Source: PALSA-660 sp963726435
Lineage (GTDB): Bacteria; Actinomycetota; Coriobacteriia; Anaerosomatales; PALSA-660
Length of the DNA stretch: 64,000 nucleotides
NCBI GenBank assembly: GCA_963726435.1
Contig: CAVSCJ010000005.1
Coordinates: forward strand, 123,195 to 187,194
Reading direction: 5' to 3'
Part shown: positions 45,795 to 54,650 of the stretch, in pieces
Layout: each line of letters starts with the position of its first letter
Position numbering within the stretch: the first letter of the stretch is position 1
The notes under the pieces: generated by a model
Told to the model about the DNA's origin: nothing
Database searches by the model: none
What the model saw: only the letters and a program-made list of their open reading frames with translations
Position numbers and translations under genes: made by a program

Positions 45795-46598
45795 CTACAC
45801 TTCGAGCAACACGACCGCATCCACGAACAGATCGTATTCGTTCTCCTCGTCAAGGTCGTGAACGCGCACCCTCTCGACTTCCCCTTCGCCGCCCACGGAC
45901 AGTAGCCGCGACTTGTAGAGGACCTTGACGTCCGAGCGCTTGATCTCGCCGATGAGCTCCTCGGGTAGCCCGAGAGTGTCGAGTTCCGTGAGGAAGATCA
46001 CCCGCGGCGTGACCTTGGTCAGTTCGAGCGCGAGCTTCGCCGTCGCCGGGCCCTTGTCGAGCACCAGCACGCGCTTGCCCTCGAACTCGGCGACGTCCCT
46101 GACCTGCTTGTAGACACCGATACCGACGTACTCGTCGGCGTGCTCGACCTCGTTGAGGCCCGGCATGTCGCACCCGCCGAGCGGCGCTTCTGCTTCCTCC
46201 GCTGTGGCGGGCTCGAGGTGGATGCCGGCGCGCCAGTTCTTGATCGCGTCGTGCAATGCATCCGCAGCCAGGTTCGAGCAGTGCATCTTGATCGGTGGCA
46301 GGCCGCCGAGCGCCTCTGCGACATCCTTGCGCGTGACCTCGAGCGCCTCATCGAGCGTCATGCCCAGGACGAGCTCGGTCGTCATGCTCGAAGTCGCAAC
46401 CGCGGAACCGCACCCGAACGTCTGGAACTTGATCTCGACGATGCGGTCGTCCTTGATCCGCAGATACATCTCCATGATGTCGCCGCATACGGGGTTGCCC
46501 ACCCGCCCGACGGCCACGTCGTCGCCCTCGAGCCTCCCGACGTTGCGCGGGTTGCGGAAGTGGTCGAGTGTCGTCTCGGAGTAGCTGGTCGACTTCAC
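45795..46598 (-). CDS. NifU/IscU-like Fe-S scaffold with thioredoxin-reductase-like C-terminal extension
   Basis: Residues 1-130 are an IscU-type scaffold with the three conserved cysteines (NPVCGDIMEM, FGCGSAVATSS, KMHCSNLAADAL). It assembles Fe-S clusters using sulfur from a NifS partner. The extension from about 150 (KRVLVLDKGPATAKLALELT, VKVLYKSRLLSVGGEGEVER, DLFVDAVVLLEV) resembles the substrate side of a thioredoxin reductase, but no dinucleotide-binding GxGxxG is seen. The gene follows the NifS-like gene after 9 nt. The fusion is unusual. Confidence 0.78.
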   Translation of the reverse strand: MKSTSYSETTLDHFRNPRNVGRLEGDDVAVGRVGNPVCGDIMEMYLRIKDDRIVEIKFQTFGCGSAVATSSMTTELVLGMTLDEALEVTRKDVAEALGGLPPIKMHCSNLAADALHDAIKNWRAGIHLEPATAEEAEAPLGGCDMPGLNEVEHADEYVGIGVYKQVRDVAEFEGKRVLVLDKGPATAKLALELTKVTPRVIFLTELDTLGLPEELIGEIKRSDVKVLYKSRLLSVGGEGEVERVRVHDLDEENEYDLFVDAVVLLEV

Positions 46599-46607
46599 GG
46601 AGGCCTC

Positions 46608-47795
46608 CTATGACTTGCGGTACAGCGGCGACATACGCCGCAGCTTGTCGACGATCCCGGGCAGGACTGCGAGCACGTGATCGACGTCGCTCTCCTTGCT
46701 CCAGCGCCCGAACGTGAACTCGAGCGAGCCGTGTGCCTCCTCGTGGAGCAGACCGCAGGAGATCAGCGTGTGCGATGGCTCAAGGGTCTTGCTCGAACAG
46801 GCCGACCCGGTTGCGACCGAGATCCCCTCCTCGCGCATCAGCAGCACGAGTGACTCGCCCTCCACGCCCTCGAACCGGAAGTGCGCGTTGCCGGGCAACC
46901 GCTCTGTCGGATGTCCGTTGAGGTGCGCATCCGGGATCGCAGCCAGGACGTCGCGAACGAGCCGGTCTCGCAACGCTGCCATTCGCACGGCGTCGTCCGT
47001 GAGCTCGCGCGTCATGATCTCGGCGGCTGCGGCCATGCCGACGATGCCGGCGAGGTTCTCGGTGCCCGACCGCAGTCCGTTCTCCTGGCCGCCGCCGAAG
47101 GCGACCGGCGCGACCTTGACGCCCTTGCGGATGTAGAGGGCGCCGACGCCCTGCGGGCCGTAGATGTCGTTGCTGGAGAGGGTCAGCATCCCGACCCCTA
47201 CCCGGTTCACGTCGATCGGGAGCTGGCCCTGCGCCGCAACCGCGTCAGAGTGCAGGGTCGCACCCGTACCTGCGACGACCTCGGCTATCTCGGCCATGCG
47301 CTGCACCGTGCCGATCTCGTTGCTCGCCCAGCCGACCGAGACAAGGATCGTCTCGGGGGTGATCCGTTTGCGCAGCTTCTCCGGGTCGATGCGGCCGAAC
47401 TGATCCGGCGGCACCTTGCCGATCCCGAACCCCGCCTTCTCGAGCGACTTGCCGAGGTTGTGGATCGAGATGTGGTCGACCTCCGAGATGAGGATGTGGT
47501 CGCCCGCGCGCCGGTTGCGGTTCGCATAGCCGAGAAGTGCGAGGTTGCTCGACTCGGTAGCGCCAGAGGTGAAGACGATCTCCTCGGGCAGCGCCCCTAT
47601 GGATGCCGCGACCTTCGCGCGCGCGGTCTCCAGCGTCGCGGTCGCGTCATCACCGACCCCGTGGAGCGAAGCGGGGTTGCCGAACCGCTCCGTGAAGTAC
47701 GGCGTCATGATCTCCACGACGCGAGGGTCGACCGGCTTGGCCGACTGGTGGTCGAGGTAGACCTGGCCCCTGCCGGGAGCCCCCGCCCCTGCCAT
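46608..47795 (-). CDS. NifS/IscS-like aminotransferase-fold protein lacking the PLP lysine
   Basis: This 395-residue protein has the class V aminotransferase fold. It keeps the PLP-stacking histidine H108 (ISEVDHISIH), D184 (LHSDAVAAQGQLPID) and the catalytic cysteine C333 (ATGSACSSKTLEPSH). Where family members read S-x-H-K before the GPKG loop, this one reads SSND (207-210), then IYGPQG. The lysine that forms the PLP Schiff base is absent. It may use PLP non-covalently, act only as a sulfur/selenium relay, or be inactive. Its start overlaps the DsrE-like stop, and NifU follows. Confidence 0.85.
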   Translation of the reverse strand: MAGAGAPGRGQVYLDHQSAKPVDPRVVEIMTPYFTERFGNPASLHGVGDDATATLETARAKVAASIGALPEEIVFTSGATESSNLALLGYANRNRRAGDHILISEVDHISIHNLGKSLEKAGFGIGKVPPDQFGRIDPEKLRKRITPETILVSVGWASNEIGTVQRMAEIAEVVAGTGATLHSDAVAAQGQLPIDVNRVGVGMLTLSSNDIYGPQGVGALYIRKGVKVAPVAFGGGQENGLRSGTENLAGIVGMAAAAEIMTRELTDDAVRMAALRDRLVRDVLAAIPDAHLNGHPTERLPGNAHFRFEGVEGESLVLLMREEGISVATGSACSSKTLEPSHTLISCGLLHEEAHGSLEFTFGRWSKESDVDHVLAVLPGIVDKLRRMSPLYRKS

Positions 47796-48157
47796 CAGAA
47801 GCAGATCGTCGCGCTGGCATCGAGCGCGAGATCGTTGAGCGTGGCTGCGCCGACGACCTTGGCGCCGTCGATGAGCTCGACCGTGTCCCAGCCGAGCATC
47901 TGCTTGCTGGCCTCGCACGCGTACAGCGGGATGCCTTCGGCCAGCGCGGCGTCCATCATCTCGCGAGCGCTCGGGAAGCTGCCGAGCTGGACCTTCTCGA
48001 GCGCGCCAGGCTGCAGCATCGTGAGCCCCATGCCGAGGTAGTAGAGCACCGGGTTCTGGCCCATCGCCTTCGCCGATCGCGCGAGAACGAGCGGCGAGTA
48101 CTGGCGCTCGGGAACGTTGCTCGTCTGCACGTACAGGATCATCTTGTCGTCCTTCAT
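47795..48157 (-). CDS. DsrE-family sulfur-transfer protein
   Basis: This 120-residue alpha/beta protein is of the DsrE/DsrF-like (DsrE2) type: MILYVQTSNVPERQYSPLVL, MGLTMLQPGALEKVQLG, GIPLYACEASKQMLGWDTVE. The cysteine in LYACEAS is at the usual persulfide position. It is likely to pass sulfane sulfur between TusA and the NifS/NifU-like proteins encoded next to it. It overlaps the NifS-like gene by 1 nt. Confidence 0.82.
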   Translation of the reverse strand: MKDDKMILYVQTSNVPERQYSPLVLARSAKAMGQNPVLYYLGMGLTMLQPGALEKVQLGSFPSAREMMDAALAEGIPLYACEASKQMLGWDTVELIDGAKVVGAATLNDLALDASATICF

Positions 48158-48237
48158 GGCCTCTCCTCATGTCGGATGCGGGCGTCCGACCCGCGTCGTA
48201 CCGCGATCGTGCCGAGCAACGCGCAGCGCGGACGTGC

Positions 48238-48480
48238 CTATGCGCCGCGACGGATCAGGAAGCGCTTGTAGTCACCCTCGTCCTCGACCGCAGCCATCTC
48301 GTGGCCCGCGCGTTTCGCGAAACGAGTCAGGTCCTCCTCGGCGGCGGGGTCGTCGGCAAGCACCTCGAGCACCTCTCCTGGCTCGAGCGCGTCGATAGCC
48401 GTGCGAGCTTGAAAGAGCGGTTCGGGACAGAGCAGCCCGATCGCGTCGAGGGTATCTGCGGGGGTTTCAGTGCCGGGCAC
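48238..48480 (-). CDS. TusA/SirA-like sulfur carrier
   Basis: This 80-residue protein has the TusA signature LDAIGLLCPEPLFQARTAID, with the persulfide-forming cysteine in C-P-x-P, and a second half fitting the family. It is probably the entry point of the small sulfur-transfer cluster TusA, DsrE, NifS-like, NifU-like. An 80-nt gap separates it from the DsrE gene, so the cluster may have a second promoter. Confidence 0.88.
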   Translation of the reverse strand: MPGTETPADTLDAIGLLCPEPLFQARTAIDALEPGEVLEVLADDPAAEEDLTRFAKRAGHEMAAVEDEGDYKRFLIRRGA

Positions 48481-48586
48481 AGTTGACCTCCAAGTCCTCG
48501 AGTGCAGCGCGCGGATCCGGTCCGCTCCCTAGAGGGAGTGTTCCCTCCCGCGGCCTCTCACAATTCGGTCAAGCTGCCAGCCGTAC

Positions 48587-49555
48587 TCACCACAGGTGAT
48601 GCACCTGCGCACGGATGTTGCGATCGTAGATCGCTCGGATCTCATCCATCGTGGAATCCGAGAGTGGAGGCAGGTCCGCCGCACTGATGTTGTCTTCGGC
48701 CTGCGTCGGGCGCCTGGCTCCCGGGATCGTGCAGGTCACCGTATCGAACATGAGGATCCACCGCAGGGCCAGCTGCGCCATCGTTGCTCCCGCCGGAACG
48801 AGCGGGCGCAGTTCCTCGACGACCCGAAGCCCGGTCTCGAAATCCACTCCCGCGAACGTCTCGCCCCGATCGAACGCCTGACCTTGACGGTTGTACGAAC
48901 GGTGGTCGTCCGGAGAGAAGGTGGTGGCCGGCGTCATCTTGCCCGTGAGCATGCCGGACGCGAGGGGCACGCGCGCGAGGATCCCCACGCCGCGACTCTT
49001 GGCTTCCGGGAAGAAGCTCTCGGCCGGACGCTGGCGGAAGATGTTGAAGATGATCTGGACCGACTGGATGCCGGGGAACTCAAGGGCCTTCTCGGCCTCA
49101 GCGATACGCTCCACGCTCACGCCGTAGTGGCGGATCTTGCCCTGCCCCACCAGGTCGTCCAGGATGCCGAACACCTCGGCGTTGTAGGCATCGGGCGGGG
49201 GAACGTGCAGCTGCATGAGGTCGATCGTCTCGACGCCCAAGTCCCGCAGACTGCCCTCCACCGAGGCCGTCATGTTCCGGCGGTTGTAGGCGCGGGGATC
49301 GGGGTTCAACTTGACGCCCAACTTGGTTGCGATGTAGAAGGGCTCGCTGCGTTGCCTTCGCAGTTGACCCAGCAGCGGCTCGCTGCCGTATACGTCGGCG
49401 GTGTCGAAGAAGTTGACGCCGAGATCCAAGGCGCGGTTGAGGGTGGCGAGCGACTGGCGGTCGTCCACCGCTCCCCACGAACTGCCCATCGCCCACGTGC
49501 CGAGACCGATCTCGGATACCTTCCAGCCGGTGCGCCCGAGTTCGCGGTATTCCAT
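48587..49555 (-). CDS. Aldo/keto reductase
   Basis: This 322-residue TIM-barrel oxidoreductase carries the catalytic tetrad in FFDTADVYG (Asp, Tyr), FYIATKLG (Lys) and DLMQLHVP (His). The C-terminal NADPH-binding TCTIPGARRPTQAEDN is present. It reduces aldehydes or ketones with NADPH, and the physiological substrate is unknown. The ATG at 49555 begins MEYRELGRTGWKVSEIGLG. It is monocistronic and divergent from the padR gene. Confidence 0.92.
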   Translation of the reverse strand: MEYRELGRTGWKVSEIGLGTWAMGSSWGAVDDRQSLATLNRALDLGVNFFDTADVYGSEPLLGQLRRQRSEPFYIATKLGVKLNPDPRAYNRRNMTASVEGSLRDLGVETIDLMQLHVPPPDAYNAEVFGILDDLVGQGKIRHYGVSVERIAEAEKALEFPGIQSVQIIFNIFRQRPAESFFPEAKSRGVGILARVPLASGMLTGKMTPATTFSPDDHRSYNRQGQAFDRGETFAGVDFETGLRVVEELRPLVPAGATMAQLALRWILMFDTVTCTIPGARRPTQAEDNISAADLPPLSDSTMDEIRAIYDRNIRAQVHHLW

Positions 49556-49772
49556 GCGCCCTGCTCCTCTTGCTCCGGGCGAGTGCACACGGCGCCCGCC
49601 GTGCAGGTCGTCGCGGAGCTCACTGCCGTCTGGTAGTGGAGCGACGTGACCCTGATCTGTACGTTCCCGCCTTGGGCCGGTGAGTAGTCACGCCTCGATC
49701 GAACGATCGGCGGCCGGGGCCGGTCTCCACTCACCTGCTACTGCAACAGCGCATGCGCTGGCACGCGTCTCG

Positions 49773-49812
49773 CTGTGTATCGCGACAGATACCGATATAT
49801 CGTTTCGTCACA
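49773..49812 (+). promoter_or_regulatory. Putative PadR operator/promoter region
   Basis: An AT-rich island between the divergent aldo/keto reductase and padR genes holds TATC-6 nt-GATA (TATCGCGACAGATA). Immediately after it comes the perfect palindrome CGATATATCG. They sit just upstream of the padR start, where PadR proteins normally bind to repress themselves. Confidence 0.45.
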
Positions 49813-49827
49813 GCGAAAGGAACCGAC

Positions 49828-50403
49828 ATGCACGGTCACAACTTCAACGAACAGTCCTGCGCTCCCGGCGCTCGCGGTCACCACCCCGAAGGCGTCCGCG
49901 GGTTCAAGATGGCGTTCGGCGGTATGGGCGGCATGCACCGCGGCTTCGGCGGCCCCCACGGATCGCGCGCACGCCGCGGCGACGTCCGCCCCGCGATCCT
50001 GCGCCTGCTCTCCGAGCAGCCGATGCACGGCTACCAGATCATCCAGGAGCTCTCCGCCCGCAGCGGCGGCGCGTGGAGCCCGAGCGCCGGGTCCGTCTAC
50101 CCCACCCTGCAACTGCTCGCCGACGAGGGTCTCGTCACCGCCGAGGAGACCGCCGGCAAGAAGGTCTTCAGCCTCACCGACGCCGGCAAGGCCGCGGTCG
50201 CCGAGACCGCCGACCAGCCCGCCCCGTGGGAAGAGGCCGCTCAGGGCGACTCCGGCGTAGCCGACTACCGCGAAGCGGTGGGCAAGTTCATGGCCGCCGT
50301 CTTCCAGGTGGGCAAGAACGGAACGAAGGCCCAGATCGAGGCAGCACTCGAGGTCCTGGACGAGGCCCGCAAGAAGCTCTACGCGATCCTCGCCGAGGGC
50401 TAG
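49828..50403 (+). CDS. PadR-family transcriptional regulator
   Basis: This 191-residue regulator has a Gly/His-rich N-terminal tail, then the PadR winged helix (RPAILRLLSEQPMHGYQIIQ, SAGSVYPTLQLLADEGLVTA, KVFSLTDAGK). A C-terminal dimerisation helix follows. The ATG at 49828 has a GAAAGGA site. The frame is open further upstream to 49753 but passes through the putative operator. It probably controls itself and the UbiB-like gene 97 nt downstream. Confidence 0.9.
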   Translation: MHGHNFNEQSCAPGARGHHPEGVRGFKMAFGGMGGMHRGFGGPHGSRARRGDVRPAILRLLSEQPMHGYQIIQELSARSGGAWSPSAGSVYPTLQLLADEGLVTAEETAGKKVFSLTDAGKAAVAETADQPAPWEEAAQGDSGVADYREAVGKFMAAVFQVGKNGTKAQIEAALEVLDEARKKLYAILAEG

Positions 50404-50499
50404 GTTCCGGCTGGCCTGTGTCCGAATGGCCGGCCCACGCGCGCACCCGCGCGCGTGGGCGCTCGCGGCCTTCCTGACTCCCCGTCCCCCGGAGGATCG

Positions 50500-52194
50500 A
50501 TGAAGGCGTCACAGCTCCGCGCCCGCTACTGGCGCATCGTCTTCTTCTTCGCCCGCGTGACCGCCGGCTTCCTCTTCTGGGAGCTGGTCATGCGCCGCAT
50601 CGGCCTCGGCCGCATCGCGGACCGCACCGGAAGCGAGCGCAACCGCGCCACGGCCGCCCGGTTCCGCGCGCTCGCGATCCGCATGGGCGGGCTGATGATC
50701 AAGGTGGGCCAGTTCCTCTCGGCGCGCCTCGATGTGCTGCCGCCCGAGATCACGGAAGAGCTGGCGGGGCTCCAGGACGAGGTACCTGCCGAGAGCTTCG
50801 AGGCGATCCGCACGTACGCGGAGTCCGAACTCGCACTCACACTCGCGGAGCACTACGCCTGGTTCGACGAGACCCCGCTGGCCGCCGCTTCCCTCGGGCA
50901 GGTCCACCGTGCGCGTCTGCGCGAGGCCGACGCCGCCGAGATCGGGTTCACCGATGTGGTGGTCAAGGTCCAGCGCCCGTACATCGAGCGGGTGGTCGAG
51001 GTCGACTTGGCCGCGATCCGAAGGGTCGGCGGCTGGCTGCAGCGCTACAGACCCGTCCGCGAACATGCGGATGTCAGCGCGCTCATCGACGAGTTCGCCG
51101 CCACGACGCGCGAGGAGATCGACTACCTCGCCGAGGGCAGCAACGCCGAGACGTTCGCCGCCAACTTCGCCGATGACCCCTACGTGGGCGTGCCGCGCGT
51201 CGTGTGGGAACTGACCACGCGTCGCGTCCTCACGCTCGAGGACGTCTCGGCGATCAAGATCGGCGACTACGAGGCGATCACCGCGGCCGGCATCTCGCGC
51301 GCCGACGTCGCCGCGACGCTCGCCGACACCTATCTCAGGCAGATCTTCGAGGACGGCTTCTTCCACGCGGACCCGCATCCCGGCAACCTCTTCGTCACGC
51401 CGCTTCCCGGCGTCGACACGGACGGCGACCGCAACTGGAAGCTGACGTTCGTCGACTTCGGCATGGTGGGACGGGTGCCGGAGAGCCTGCGCGAAGGGCT
51501 GCGCGAGACGGCCATCGCGGTGGGCACGCAGGACGGAGCGCGGCTGGTGCGCGCGTTCAAGACGCTCGACGTGTTGCTGCCGAGCGCCGACCTCGCCCTG
51601 ATCGAGCGAGCGAGCATGGCAGTGTTCGACCGGTTCGGCGGCCGGAGCATGGACGAACTCAAGGGCATCGACCATGACGAGATGATGCGGTTCGGCCTGC
51701 AGTTCCAGGAGCTGATGCTCAACCTGCCGTTCCAGCTGCCGGAGAGCCTCCTGCTGCTGGGCCGCTCGATCGCCATCCTTTCCGGCATGTGCACCGGGCT
51801 CGATCCGGAGTTCAACCTCTGGAATGCGCTCGCGCCGTACACGGCCTCGCTCATCTCCGGCGAGGAAGACGGCTCGACCTTCGACACGATCCTGTCGGAA
51901 GGCGGCAAGATCCTGCAGACGGTGATCGCGCTCCCGGCGCGAGCCGACCGCGTGCTCACGCAGATCGAGCGCGGGGAGCTCGGCGTCCAGACGCCGATGC
52001 TCGACCTGCGGATCCGGCGGCTGGAACGCTCGGTGGGCCGGATCGTCAGCGGACTCGTATTCGCGGCGCTGCTCATCTCTGGTGCGATCGTCCGCGCCGG
52101 CGACCCCGGCCTGAGCAACGTGCTCATGGGCGCGTCGGTGCTGCCGCTGCTCGCGATAGTGCTGGGCGGGCGCGGGCGTCACCCGGGCAGGTAG
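50500..52194 (+). CDS. ABC1/UbiB-family atypical kinase
   Basis: This 564-residue UbiB-like protein shows the KxGQ motif (MIKVGQFLSARLDVLPPEIT), the Ala-rich nucleotide loop AAASLGQVHRARL, catalytic K in VVVKVQRP, the catalytic-loop HADPHPGNLF and VDFGMVG. Two C-terminal membrane helices close the protein. Family members support quinone or lipid metabolism by ATP-dependent extraction of hydrophobic molecules. The ATG at 50500 has GGAGG four bases upstream. Its place behind a padR regulator is unusual for a housekeeping quinone gene. Confidence 0.9.
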   Translation: MKASQLRARYWRIVFFFARVTAGFLFWELVMRRIGLGRIADRTGSERNRATAARFRALAIRMGGLMIKVGQFLSARLDVLPPEITEELAGLQDEVPAESFEAIRTYAESELALTLAEHYAWFDETPLAAASLGQVHRARLREADAAEIGFTDVVVKVQRPYIERVVEVDLAAIRRVGGWLQRYRPVREHADVSALIDEFAATTREEIDYLAEGSNAETFAANFADDPYVGVPRVVWELTTRRVLTLEDVSAIKIGDYEAITAAGISRADVAATLADTYLRQIFEDGFFHADPHPGNLFVTPLPGVDTDGDRNWKLTFVDFGMVGRVPESLREGLRETAIAVGTQDGARLVRAFKTLDVLLPSADLALIERASMAVFDRFGGRSMDELKGIDHDEMMRFGLQFQELMLNLPFQLPESLLLLGRSIAILSGMCTGLDPEFNLWNALAPYTASLISGEEDGSTFDTILSEGGKILQTVIALPARADRVLTQIERGELGVQTPMLDLRIRRLERSVGRIVSGLVFAALLISGAIVRAGDPGLSNVLMGASVLPLLAIVLGGRGRHPGR

Positions 52195-52195
52195 T

Positions 52196-52210
52196 GACCT
52201 TCGGGGGGAG
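52196..52210 (+). repeat. Partial copy of the 19-nt repeat
   Basis: GACCTTCGGGGGG, the first 13 nt of the repeat found at 58392, 59585 and 61081, follows the UbiB stop codon directly and then diverges (AGAC). Like the full copies it lies just after the end of a gene. Confidence 0.4.
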
Positions 52211-52302
52211 ACTCCTCAAGACGAGAAGTGTGAAACCTCCTATGATTCGATCGGGGCTGAGGAACCAAGAAGGTCACGCGCTCGAACACCGGGGAGGTAG
52301 GC

Positions 52303-52476
52303 ATGAAACTCCATGTCCCGAAGCCGATCACGTTCTGGATCGCCGTGGCGATCGCCGTCCTTGGAGTCGCTGCCAGGTGGCTCGTGACCATCCCCATGCT
52401 CTCAGGGCATGCGGGTTGGGTGCTGGGGATCGCGTTCGTCGTCTTGGCCTTGGGCAACGTGATCAAGGGCCTGTAG
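52303..52476 (+). CDS. Small membrane protein, 57 aa
   Basis: A short frame with a clear GGGGAGG site reads MKLHVPKPITFWIAVAIAVL, then GVAARWLVTIPMLSG and HAGWVLGIAFVVLALGNVIK before TAG. It has two hydrophobic helices with a short turn, typical of small integral membrane proteins. No family is recognised. It follows the UbiB-like gene by about 108 nt and may be co-transcribed with it. Confidence 0.7.
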   Translation: MKLHVPKPITFWIAVAIAVLGVAARWLVTIPMLSGHAGWVLGIAFVVLALGNVIKGL

Positions 52477-52549
52477 CGGGACAGCGGGCGGCGCAAGGTG
52501 TGAGCAACAGGGGGGCCCGTGCTCGTCGCTCATCCAGTAGCGGGCCTGT

Positions 52550-52900
52550 TCATCGATGTCGGACCTCCCCCTCTTGTCGCCTGTCGGTCTCATTTGCCCC
52601 GTGGACCGCTACCAGCGGACCTCTTTCCAGATGGAGCTTCGGTATCGGTGCACCGGCTTTCGGACAGGCGTCAACTACCGTCTTCCACGCCGCCTTGTGG
52701 TGGATGATGAGGTAGGCGTAGTTGTGCCTCACGGCCACGTTCCACTGCTCGATCGTCACGAGACGCTCGATGCGTCCACACCGCACGCACTCGAACTCCA
52801 TGTCCGCGGTCGCACGGTTCGCGCGCAGGACCCATGCGTGCCCGGTGTCGGGGTCCGGAATCACTTGGCTGAAGCGGATCAGGTCGCCGTCCCATTCCAT
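52550..52900 (-). CDS. Hypothetical zinc-ribbon-like protein, 116 aa
   Basis: The protein opens MEWDGDLIRFSQVIPDPDTG and contains a single CxxC (FECVRCGR). A histidine-rich stretch follows (VRHNYAYLIIHHKAAW). One C-x-x-C plus histidines could bind a metal, but no known family is evident. The ATG at 52900 has AAGGAG. The open frame begins 13 codons earlier without a site. The gene is isolated. Confidence 0.55.
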   Translation of the reverse strand: MEWDGDLIRFSQVIPDPDTGHAWVLRANRATADMEFECVRCGRIERLVTIEQWNVAVRHNYAYLIIHHKAAWKTVVDACPKAGAPIPKLHLERGPLVAVHGANETDRRQEGEVRHR

Positions 52901-53063
52901 GGCGTACTCCTTCTTGTCTCCGCCATGGGTGGCCCCCATGACGCTTTAGCAGTTGGTGTCGCGGCTGCAAGCTGTTCTTCAAATCCCGCGTGCCGCACGT
53001 AGCGGCAGATGACGACGCGAATGTACCCTACGGGTCTGACATCGGTTCCGGCCAAGGCGCGCG

Positions 53064-54386
53064 TCAGCGCGAAGTTGGCTGGTTCCAATCGGTGATGGGA
53101 GGCGAGACGGGCGGCGCAGCCCAGCCGATGTAGCCCGACATGTGGTGGATGGAGATGATCTTCACCCCTGCGTTGCCGAAGTCGTTGATCATGGTGCCGT
53201 TCCCGAGCGAGATCCCGACGTGCCCGAGATCGGTTCGGCCGTGCCACGAGTGGTGGAACACGAGCGCGCCCCTTGGAGGGTTGGTGCCCCGGTGCGCCGC
53301 TGCGTGAAGCGCGTCAGCCGCCTGCTTCGCGGTCCGGTAGCGATAGACGGTTGCCCCTGCGCCGCGCTCGTAGCAGTCGCTGACGAACCTCGTGCAGTAG
53401 TGATCCCAGCGGTGCGACCCGAGCCTGCGTCTGGCCCAGCTGATCGCCGCTTCTATGCGCGGGTCTCGGACCACGAACGCACTCACGGTCGAATTGCACG
53501 GCTCGTAGTCGGCCGAACCCGCGTAGGCGACCTGCGCTTGCCACTTGCCGGCGTAAGGCAGCTTGTACGCGACGGAAAGACCCTCCGCCGAGTAGGCCCG
53601 CATCGCTAGCGTTCTCCGAAGCCGCCAGTAGTTGATCCTCACCGTCTTGCGCGTGCCGCTGATCTGCTGGGTCACGGTCTTGGTCTCAAGGTGGTAGAGG
53701 CGGAGCTCCGCGGTGCCCGAGGCTAGCGCCGACTGCGGTGCGAGATCGGCGGTGAAGGTCACCGACTTCCCGTACTTGGCTGCGGAGACCGGTACGAATG
53801 GCCGGGACAGTCCCGCGCGCTGCGGCTGGTATGCGACACGCGCGCCGCAGCCCTTGAGTGCGGAGATCACGGCCATCGCGGGTGACCCAAGGGCCAGATC
53901 GAGTTCGTTGCCGCTCGCGTCGAGCTCAGTCAGGTTCCTGAGTCCTGCTAGTGGAGTGATGGTCACGATGTCGTTGCCGCCGAGGTCCAGTGACGTGAGA
54001 TTGGCGGCGTATTGCAGCCCGTCGAGCTGCACGATGCCTTGGTCGGCGACCGACAGCGTCTTGAGCGCCAGCATGTCGGACGCCGTGACGGTGGTGCCAT
54101 CGGAGCCGGGCGCTATCACGCCCTGGTCGACCAACCGGCTCGCCACCGCGGCCCTCAGACTCGGGTCGCTGAAGGCCACGAACGCGTCTGCCCGGGCTAC
54201 GGCCACCGCTCCGAAGAGGAGAGCCCCTGCGACCGCGAGAACGGCAAACGAATGCCACAACTGGCGATGCGCTGCCCAAGATATGCACGGCCAGCCGGCA
54301 CTCGAGCCAACACGGGCGTGAGACGTCAGCTCATGGACACGGCGCTCGCGCGGCAAAGAACACCCCCCGTTTGGCTTGTCGGCCAA
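53064..54386 (-). CDS. Secreted NlpC/P60-like hydrolase with leucine-rich repeats
   Basis: After a basic N-terminus and a signal/anchor helix (SFAVLAVAGALLFGAVAVAR) come internalin-like leucine-rich repeats (LKTLSVADQGIVQLDGLQYA, LTSLDLGGNDIVTITPLAGL). A beta-domain follows, then a C-terminal cysteine-peptidase-like domain with Cys in WDHYCTRFVSDCYERG and His in DLGHVGISLGNGTMINDF. Such domains cleave peptidoglycan stem peptides. The joining of LRRs to a P60 domain is not common. The start at 54386 is uncertain, as the signal helix lies about 45 residues in and a TTG nearer to it is possible. Confidence 0.75.
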   Translation of the reverse strand: MADKPNGGCSLPRERRVHELTSHARVGSSAGWPCISWAAHRQLWHSFAVLAVAGALLFGAVAVARADAFVAFSDPSLRAAVASRLVDQGVIAPGSDGTTVTASDMLALKTLSVADQGIVQLDGLQYAANLTSLDLGGNDIVTITPLAGLRNLTELDASGNELDLALGSPAMAVISALKGCGARVAYQPQRAGLSRPFVPVSAAKYGKSVTFTADLAPQSALASGTAELRLYHLETKTVTQQISGTRKTVRINYWRLRRTLAMRAYSAEGLSVAYKLPYAGKWQAQVAYAGSADYEPCNSTVSAFVVRDPRIEAAISWARRRLGSHRWDHYCTRFVSDCYERGAGATVYRYRTAKQAADALHAAAHRGTNPPRGALVFHHSWHGRTDLGHVGISLGNGTMINDFGNAGVKIISIHHMSGYIGWAAPPVSPPITDWNQPTSR

Positions 54387-54478
54387 GGCTCCAGGGCAAC
54401 GGGGGAATCATACCTGACCTCGCCCCGCAGATGGCATACCTGTGAGTCGGCGACCCAGTCCGCAAGTCGGACAGCAAG

Positions 54479-54505
54479 AAGGCCCCGCCGCGAAGGCAGG
54501 GCTTT
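54479..54505 (-). terminator. Probable terminator of the lipoprotein gene
   Basis: AAGGCCCCGCC pairs imperfectly with GGCAGGGCTTT around GCGAA, with a C/A mismatch and one G-U. On the minus strand it is followed by TTCTTGCT. It lies between the end of the large lipoprotein gene and the start of the NlpC/P60 gene, as expected for a terminator. Confidence 0.5.
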
Positions 54506-54650
54506 CGTCATCGCTATGGCGTCCCTGCAGCAGAGGCTCCATGTGGATCCCCTCCCCGCGCGGCGTGACCATCGCGCTCGGCTACGCGAAGTACGTGCGG
54601 GTGAAGCAAGCCAGGCGAGTAGGGGCCCTGACGACCGGTCCCCCGCGGGA

